64,000 nt of DNA, taken from an uncultured Cycloclasticus sp. Its GTDB lineage: Bacteria > Pseudomonadota > Gammaproteobacteria > Methylococcales > Cycloclasticaceae. The stretch covers positions 124,001 to 188,000 of the forward strand of contig CAJXTU010000001.1 of NCBI GenBank assembly GCA_913060865.1, given 5' to 3'. Both the position numbers and the translations under genes were made by a program. Position 1 is the stretch's first letter. Every line of letters begins with the position of its first letter. Below the pieces are notes generated by a model. That model did no database searches. It was not told the DNA's origin and saw only the letters and a list, made by a program, of their open reading frames with translations. Positions 58,447 through 64,000 of this stretch are shown one piece after another.

Positions 58447-59019
58447 ATGAGTGTATCAGGATTTATTACCCTTGCTGTGATTGTCGTTTTAGTGGGCTAT
58501 GGTGTGGCGCTCTATAACAGCTTAGTAAGCTTGAAACATAGTGTGTCTAAAGCGTGGTCAAATATTGACGTATTACTGAAACAGCGCCATGACGAGCTGC
58601 CAAAGTTGGTTGAAACGTGTAAGCAGTATATGAAACACGAGCAGGAAACGTTTGAAAAAGTGATGCAGGCGCGCTCAGGGGTGTCTAGCGCGTTAGGAAA
58701 GTCCGATGTGGCGGCATTGGGGCAAGCAGAAACAAAAATGCGTCAAGGCTTGATGAATTTGTTTGCCGTCGCTGAAGCCTACCCTGATTTAAAAGCGAAC
58801 GACTCATTCCAAGAGTTACAAAACAGAATCAGTCAGCTTGAAAATAATATTGCGGATAGACGCGAATTTTATAATGAAAGCGTGAACCTAAATAACGTAC
58901 GCATTGAGCAATTCCCAGATCTTTTAATTGCCAAGTTTTTTAGCTTTAAGTCATTTGATTTGTTGGAATTTGAAGAGTCGGAAATTGTAGACGTTAGTGT
59001 TAAAAAATTATTTGAATGA
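58447..59019 (+). CDS. lemA: LemA family membrane protein
   Basis: A 190-residue protein with one N-terminal helix (about 5-24) followed by a long helical bundle: SVSKAWSNIDVLLKQRHDELPKLV split over the LemA signature, and RISQLENNIADRREFYNESV. Function unknown. Its stop overlaps the next gene's start, a LemA-GIDE pairing also seen in other bacteria. Confidence 0.93.
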   Translation: MSVSGFITLAVIVVLVGYGVALYNSLVSLKHSVSKAWSNIDVLLKQRHDELPKLVETCKQYMKHEQETFEKVMQARSGVSSALGKSDVAALGQAETKMRQGLMNLFAVAEAYPDLKANDSFQELQNRISQLENNIADRREFYNESVNLNNVRIEQFPDLLIAKFFSFKSFDLLEFEESEIVDVSVKKLFE

Positions 59020-59957
59020 TGAATGATGTGGCGCAGGCCATTACGCGTTTACCCGAGGACGAGTTCTGGTTATATTTTATTGCTGCTTGTATAGCGTCGC
59101 TCGTAAGTCTTTATTTCTATTTTCGGTATTTATGGCGTTATCGTATTATGCAAGATACGCCAACGGCTTTAATTCGTTCCGCGTCACAAGGGTATAACGA
59201 ATTTAGTGGGGTGGCAAAGATGTTGCCTGGTGAGCCGATTATTGCGCCGCTAACAAAGCATGAGTGCGTTTGGTATCAATATAAAGTGGAAGAAAAGCAA
59301 TCACATTATGTGCGTGGCCGTAGTCGTACGTCTTGGTGCTTGTATGAATCAGGGGTAAGCGACGGCATTTTCGCGTTACACGGTCGAACCGGTAAGGCAA
59401 TGGTTAATCCAGATGATGCGGAGGTTATTTACTCAGTGTCTGATACTTGGTATGGCAGTACACCTTATCCGAGCGCAGGCCCGAGAGGGTTTAGCTCAGG
59501 GGTATTTGCAATGGGTAAACGTTACCGTTATAGCGAAAAGCGTATCCATGAAAATGATGGCTTGTATGTACTAGGGGATTTTAGGTCTTTTAGGGAAACC
59601 CAATTACCTTCGCAAGATGAAGCATTAGCCGTAATTTTAAGAACATGGAAAAGCAATCCAGATGTGCTTTTGAATCGATTTGATAAAAATAGAGATGGCT
59701 ATATAGATGAGGTTGAATGGGAGAAGGCGGTATTAATTGCGAAAAAACAATTAACACAAAAACCTGAAAGACCGGGTGAAAAGCACATAGATCACCTGAT
59801 AGAAAAACCAACGAGTAGTCGAAAACCTTTTTTAATTTCAACAAAAGATGAAACAAAACTTATAGCAAGCTTTCAATATAAGTCTTGGGGAGCGCTGTTT
59901 CTATTTTTTGTATTAGGTGCGTTAGCAGTATGGATGGTTAATATTCGTGTGTGGTAA
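59016..59957 (+). CDS. GIDE domain membrane protein with an EF-hand
   Basis: A 313-residue protein. Membrane helix 1 at about 18-37, GIDE-like domain (residues about 50-200, with GVAKMLPGEPIIAPLT, CVWYQYKVEE and GLYVLGDF), then an EF-hand loop at D223-E234 (DKNRDGYIDEVE) with every calcium ligand position filled, and membrane helix 2 at about 292-311. GIDE is related to the domain in the mitochondrial E3 ligase MUL1, but no RING domain is seen. The EF-hand is between the membrane segments. Function unknown; coupled with lemA. Confidence 0.82.
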   Translation: MMNDVAQAITRLPEDEFWLYFIAACIASLVSLYFYFRYLWRYRIMQDTPTALIRSASQGYNEFSGVAKMLPGEPIIAPLTKHECVWYQYKVEEKQSHYVRGRSRTSWCLYESGVSDGIFALHGRTGKAMVNPDDAEVIYSVSDTWYGSTPYPSAGPRGFSSGVFAMGKRYRYSEKRIHENDGLYVLGDFRSFRETQLPSQDEALAVILRTWKSNPDVLLNRFDKNRDGYIDEVEWEKAVLIAKKQLTQKPERPGEKHIDHLIEKPTSSRKPFLISTKDETKLIASFQYKSWGALFLFFVLGALAVWMVNIRVW

Positions 59958-60441
59958 CGGTTTCCTTTGTTGTAATAAATGTCTGCCAGTTGTTCAATTG
60001 ATCGGTTGTTAGAGTGCCACTATGTGAATGAGGTTGGTGTTGGGCATCAAAGAAATAACTGCGTGGCAATTCTCCAAACCATTTTGAGTCAATGCTGTTT
60101 CTAATTTTGGCAGTTGGTTCATTAGCAAAAATCCATGTGTCAGACTGGTTTAATTGATATTCAATTAAAACATCTTGTACTTCACTTGCCATCGCTAAAG
60201 AGTCTGTAGAAACAATGATGAGGTGGCTACCAGGGTAGCCTCTTTTCCAACGACTAAGCGTGTCGAATTCTTTGTAACACGCAGGGCAATCGAGAGACCA
60301 AAATACCAATAAAAAAGGCTGTTGGTGATAATGCATCGACAGTTGTCGAAGGCTATTAGAATCCCACTGTTTTAACGTTAACGTATCAGCTAGGCTTATT
60401 TGACAGAGAAATAAGCTGCATAAAAGGAGTTTATTTATCAC
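59938..60441 (-). CDS. TlpA-like thioredoxin-fold protein
   Basis: A 167-residue secreted protein (signal peptide 1-18, ISLA-DT). The redox motif is C52-P-A-C55 in FWSLDCPACYKEF, and the fold continues through LIIVSTDS and ELPRSYFFDA (cis-proline region). Likely a periplasmic reductase or disulfide-handling protein. It overlaps the BNR-repeat gene by four bases and its 3' end overlaps the convergent GIDE gene by 20 bases. Confidence 0.85.
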   Translation of the reverse strand: MINKLLLCSLFLCQISLADTLTLKQWDSNSLRQLSMHYHQQPFLLVFWSLDCPACYKEFDTLSRWKRGYPGSHLIIVSTDSLAMASEVQDVLIEYQLNQSDTWIFANEPTAKIRNSIDSKWFGELPRSYFFDAQHQPHSHSGTLTTDQLNNWQTFITTKETVTTHEY

Positions 60442-61652
60442 TGTTTTGGGCTCGGTTCGTCAAGTGGTATCAAGCGTAAACCTTCATCTGATGTTTGCCA
60501 TGCGAGAAAAATATTATTAGCATTATTTATTAAGAAGGGGTGGTCTGAGTTGCCTGAGGTTGATGCAACGATGGTTGGTTTTGACCAATGGATACCTTTA
60601 TCGAGAGATTGGCGTATTTTTATACGTGACTGATTGTCTTCAAAAGTTTTCCAAGCTAACCAAACGATGTTATTAAATTGTTTAACCTGAGGGTGGCTGG
60701 CTTGTGGGGAAGTATCCACTTCAATGATGTTTGTTGTGGTGTTTGAGTTGTTTTGGAAAGTGCCGTAGTAAATTCCCTTGTGTAACGCTCCATTGCTGAA
60801 CCATGCTAGGTGAGTGAGGCCATGAGAGGAGTTGTCTATATCAGGCCCATGGTGTGGGCAGGCATCTGTTTTCCATTCGTCTACAGTTGCTCTGTTAATA
60901 TTAGATGCTCTGGTGGGTGTAAGAGTTGCAATGGCGTGGTCGCGGATCCCACCTGAAAAAATATGTCGCCACATGACCGTCGCATTCTGGTCACCATTAT
61001 TTTCAATAGCTATGCGGCAACACTCACAGGTGTGTTCAGCGGCTTTTATGTTGGTTGAGAAGGTAGTGCCGTGGTCAGTTGATACCGAATAATACAGAGA
61101 GATGCCTGCATAATCTTGTCCGATTTTTTTCGCAGCAGCGCTATCCCGCTTATCTAACCACGCGATATATACAAGGCCTGAGGGCGTGACCGTCAGAGCA
61201 TCAAATCGATGCCCAATGGGTAATCCATCATCATTGATAGTCTTGATCGGCTCAAAGTGATGGCCACCATCGATGGATCGGGAAAAGCGAATATCGCCGG
61301 TAAAACGGCCGGGCGTTTTTTCAGTCCAGCTAACAAAAATATTGTTGTCGTTATCGAGTTGTATTTTGGGCCTGTTTTCACCGTTGCTGTATATCGACTG
61401 GGGGGCTTGGTTGACTTTTATGGGCGAGGAATATCGCTGACCGTTATCATCAGAATGTGAAACGTAAACAAAGTTGTTTTGAGTGAAGGTCGTCCAAAGC
61501 CGACCTTGGTGATCAAAAATTGAGGTAGGTGTTTTGCCGCAATGGACAGAAATTTGTTCTTGTTCGCAGTTGGCGTAACTCGGTGTGAGGAAAAAGCAAA
61601 GCACTAGGAACAGTATTAACGCCTTTAGTGCTTGTGGTTTAACTATTTGCAT
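60438..61652 (-). CDS. BNR/sialidase-like beta-propeller protein with CECC and CPHH motifs
   Basis: A 404-residue secreted protein (signal peptide to about SYA-NC). It has several BNR/Asp-box-type repeats (SDDNGQRYSS, SIDGGHHFEP, STDHGTTFST, SLDKGIHWSK), predicting a six-bladed propeller. C209-E-C-C212 and C265-P-H-H268 are unusual and look like a metal or redox site. Sialidase activity is unlikely from sequence (no clear arginine triad was identified). ATG at 61652 is preferred over the in-frame TTG at 61673, which overlaps the receptor gene. It lies between a TonB receptor and a TlpA-like protein. Confidence 0.7.
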   Translation of the reverse strand: MQIVKPQALKALILFLVLCFFLTPSYANCEQEQISVHCGKTPTSIFDHQGRLWTTFTQNNFVYVSHSDDNGQRYSSPIKVNQAPQSIYSNGENRPKIQLDNDNNIFVSWTEKTPGRFTGDIRFSRSIDGGHHFEPIKTINDDGLPIGHRFDALTVTPSGLVYIAWLDKRDSAAAKKIGQDYAGISLYYSVSTDHGTTFSTNIKAAEHTCECCRIAIENNGDQNATVMWRHIFSGGIRDHAIATLTPTRASNINRATVDEWKTDACPHHGPDIDNSSHGLTHLAWFSNGALHKGIYYGTFQNNSNTTTNIIEVDTSPQASHPQVKQFNNIVWLAWKTFEDNQSRIKIRQSLDKGIHWSKPTIVASTSGNSDHPFLINNANNIFLAWQTSDEGLRLIPLDEPSPKQ

Positions 61653-61659
61653 ATTCGCG

Positions 61660-63948
61660 TTATTCAAGAACAAGTTTCGCCTCTAAGAAGAAAGTTCGTG
61701 ATGGCCAAGGGTGATGAACGTAAGCTTCTTCATTAAATATATTATCAACCCCTAGGCTAAACTGAGTTGTTTTAGTAGCTTGCCAATTCATTTTCGCGTT
61801 GACGAAGATATATTCATCTTGTGCTCCGAAGACTTGTTCTTCGTCATCACTGTTATCTAAATCGCCATAGCTATTGCTGGCATAGCGTATACCGCCATGC
61901 GCTTCAAGATTCTTAGCCAATGGGTAGTCGGCTAACAAGTTAGCGCGCCAATTGGGTAAGCGAGGGAAGGAGTTTCCTTCTAACGAGGTGTCTAATTTAT
62001 TTTTGCTGATTTCAGCGTCCGTGTAACTGACGTTAAAACGTGTATTTAGCTGAGTGCCCATGAGCCTGTTTTGGTTATAGACGAATTCTGCACCTTTGGT
62101 TTTAACGGTATCAACCGGTAGAAAAGTTCGAAGTGTTCCGCCGTTTACGGTGACATTTTGACTAAAAATTACGTCATCAACATCTTCATAAAACAGATTG
62201 AAGCGTACAAAGCCATCTTTGATTTGGTGCTCGATCATTAAGTTTTGGAAAATACCGTCTTCGGGTTCGAGATTAGCATCGGCAACAGAGACTTGTAACG
62301 CTTCGTTAACATTTTGATACAGCTCTTCGGTAACTGGGAACCGTAAAGCGCGTGCTGCAGAGTATCGAATCGTCGTTTTATCGGTCATGAAGTGAGCCAA
62401 TGAAAATTTAGGCGAGAAGCCACTTTCATGGCGGTCATCGTGCTTTTCTGAGCCGGTTAAAAAGCCGTCAGCATTATCATCAAAGAAGCCATTTTCTCCG
62501 CGCCAATCGTCATAGCGAAGACCTAAAGAAAGGTCCCACTTTGGGTCAAACAACCAGCCCCATTGTGCAAAAATAGAGTGTGTGAATGTTTCACCACCGC
62601 TTGCGCCACGGGTAGTGCCTTTTATATTATTGATGGCGTCATACCGAAAAGGCTCGATTTCTAGTTCATATTGACTGTAATTGTAACCGAGGGATAGACG
62701 TTGATTTTCATCGCCTCTTAACGTCTCGGTGCCAATTTTTGCATCGAGAGTTTTCCATCCGGTGTCGTCATATTCTGTTAACCGGCCACCAAAGGCGGTA
62801 TTTGCTGCGACAAACGTTGGATCTTCAGGGTTGCGACCGGTGCGTTCTTCTTCGTCTTTTAGAATATCGAAGCTCGTAGCATAAATATCAAAAATCCAAT
62901 CGCTATCGTCACCTAACGGCCCTGTTAACCCCAGCCCTAGGAGTAAGCTTTCGCGGTCATGAGTGCGTTCTTGGAATACGCTAGCGCCGTAGCTGCTGGT
63001 CGTAAAATTTGTTCCACTAAGTGTCGTGACATTGTTGTCATAAACGGAGTTTCCAGATGCGTCAGTGAGAAAATTATTGACCTCATCTTGTTCTCTCTTT
63101 CTATCTTCATAAGCGACGCTACCACGAATTTGATAGTCGCCAATATCGTAGTTGGCTTTAATTTTAAATAAGTCGGTGGTGACATGATCCGGGCCAGAAT
63201 CGCCATAGTAAGTGACTGGATTACCATGCTCCTCAGTGCCAGGCGTTGCCCCGCTGACTACTGTTCCGCCTGCGCCTGATTCGCTAGCGGCAAACTGTGT
63301 TTGAGGCTGACTGTCATTCTCTAAGTGGCTATAAGAGAGATAAAGGCCTAAATTGCCAAATTTATCCTCAAAAGACGCAAAGCCCTTACCACCATTGAAG
63401 TATTCATTGGTGTCTAACGTATCGTAATCTTGACTGAATAAAGTTCCTTGTAAAACAATGCGACGTTTTTGGGGGTCGCGTGTTTTAAGCTTAACAACGC
63501 CACCCATTGAATTGCCGCCATATTCGGCAGAGTAAGGCCCATAAATAACCTCCGCACTTTCAACTTCATCTGATCCAACCAATGACCAGCGTGGTGAGCC
63601 GGAATAACTGGTTTGTAAAAAGTAATGTAGCGGTAGGCCATCGGCAGTTACCATTGTTCTAGTTGTTTGAAACATGTTTGATCCGCGAATACCGATAGTG
63701 CCATTTGAGTCGCCGATATAACGCTTACGAATGATGAGGTTTGGCTCGTGAGAAACAATGTCTTCAGTTGTCGTTACATTGATGCCTCTTGCCTGTTCGG
63801 CGGTGATTTTTGATGTAGGGCTAACAATGCTGGTATCGCGAAAAAGTAGGTCGCTTGAAACAGTTAATGTGGGTATTGTTTCATCAGATAGGGCTGCGGT
63901 GCCATGTAAAATACTAAGCGTGACAATAAGGGGTTTAGTTATTCGCAT
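61660..63948 (-). CDS. TonB-dependent outer-membrane receptor
   Basis: A 762-residue receptor (signal peptide about 1-23). Plug domain with IVSHEPNLIIRKRYIGDSNG and TIGIRGSNMF, ESAEVIYGPYSAEYGGNSMG (TonB plug end), then a 22-strand barrel closing in WPSRTFFLEAKLVLE. Ligand unknown; relatives take up metals, hemes or siderophores. ATG at 63948 is behind TTGGAA; an in-frame TTG at 63960 is less likely. First gene of the receptor-BNR-TlpA unit; its promoter lies mostly beyond the window. Confidence 0.93.
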   Translation of the reverse strand: MRITKPLIVTLSILHGTAALSDETIPTLTVSSDLLFRDTSIVSPTSKITAEQARGINVTTTEDIVSHEPNLIIRKRYIGDSNGTIGIRGSNMFQTTRTMVTADGLPLHYFLQTSYSGSPRWSLVGSDEVESAEVIYGPYSAEYGGNSMGGVVKLKTRDPQKRRIVLQGTLFSQDYDTLDTNEYFNGGKGFASFEDKFGNLGLYLSYSHLENDSQPQTQFAASESGAGGTVVSGATPGTEEHGNPVTYYGDSGPDHVTTDLFKIKANYDIGDYQIRGSVAYEDRKREQDEVNNFLTDASGNSVYDNNVTTLSGTNFTTSSYGASVFQERTHDRESLLLGLGLTGPLGDDSDWIFDIYATSFDILKDEEERTGRNPEDPTFVAANTAFGGRLTEYDDTGWKTLDAKIGTETLRGDENQRLSLGYNYSQYELEIEPFRYDAINNIKGTTRGASGGETFTHSIFAQWGWLFDPKWDLSLGLRYDDWRGENGFFDDNADGFLTGSEKHDDRHESGFSPKFSLAHFMTDKTTIRYSAARALRFPVTEELYQNVNEALQVSVADANLEPEDGIFQNLMIEHQIKDGFVRFNLFYEDVDDVIFSQNVTVNGGTLRTFLPVDTVKTKGAEFVYNQNRLMGTQLNTRFNVSYTDAEISKNKLDTSLEGNSFPRLPNWRANLLADYPLAKNLEAHGGIRYASNSYGDLDNSDDEEQVFGAQDEYIFVNAKMNWQATKTTQFSLGVDNIFNEEAYVHHPWPSRTFFLEAKLVLE

Positions 63949-64000
63949 TATTATTTCCAATTGATGAGTTAATCGACGAATTTTATAGACTGCTTCTTGA

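Noticed and set aside
60438-61652. True sialidase
   Set aside because: BNR-type repeats alone do not show sialidase activity; no nucleophile tyrosine/arginine triad could be assigned and the context is metal or TonB uptake.

Overview
The window is a 64 kb piece of chromosome from a gammaproteobacterium. The evidence is gene order: tsaD facing rpsU-GatB/YqeY-dnaG-rpoD-tRNA-Ile2, def-fmt-rsmB-DUF4390-ntrY-ntrX-trkA-trkH, LysM-dprA-smg-topA-purE-tsaC-hemF, and hisBHAFIE-tat. Base composition looks AT-leaning (low-to-mid 40s %GC by eye, not computed). A marine Thiotrichales/Piscirickettsiaceae-type organism such as a Cycloclasticus relative would fit the gene set, including a 2-hydroxychromene-2-carboxylate isomerase-like protein, but that is only a guess. 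No prophage, intact insertion sequence or CRISPR array was seen.

Layout. 1-5.1 kb: 5' end of tsaD (minus) facing the macromolecular-synthesis operon (plus), closed by tRNA-Ile2(CAU) and a strong terminator. 5.1-6.7 kb: a gene-poor strip with a broken gene fragment and two small secreted proteins. 6.7-13.5 kb: hemN with a likely FNR/Anr site, trhP, pdxH, a beta-CASP metallo-beta-lactamase protein, and an HCCA isomerase-like/GST pair. 13.6-17.8 kb: a MacAB-like ABC system with an adaptor, an ATPase and two paralogous permeases. 17.8-23.9 kb: minus-strand transporters (two MFS, one AEC, one DASS), plus two tiny genes (Pmp3 family; a 41-residue secreted peptide coupled to the DASS gene) and a decayed HDOD-like gene. 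23.9-31.0 kb: YgiQ, DUF1499, tatC, tatA and hisE-I-F-A-H-B (minus). 31.1-33.6 kb: MoaD-like protein, a tungsten-type aldehyde ferredoxin oxidoreductase, and a divergent 56-residue small gene with its own terminator. 33.6-46.3 kb: typA, rhodanese, and the long minus-strand run from def to a methyltransferase. 46.4-53.4 kb: LysM, dprA, smg, topA, purE, tsaC, hemF. 53.4-64 kb: mlaC, a frameshifted DUF302 gene, hemB-aroE, an EAL-HDOD protein, gamma-carbonic anhydrase, lemA with a GIDE/EF-hand membrane protein, and a TonB receptor / BNR-repeat / TlpA-like cluster.

Links between genes. TsaD (left edge) and TsaC (52 kb) both serve t6A tRNA modification. HemB, HemF and HemN cover an early and a late heme step, the late one in oxygen-dependent and oxygen-independent forms; the likely FNR site lies before hemN. 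Least explained are the TonB/BNR/TlpA cluster with its CECC and CPHH motifs, the AOR-MoaD unit with a terminator hairpin directly before the moaD start codon, the small gene divergent from AOR, and the LemA/GIDE/EF-hand pair.
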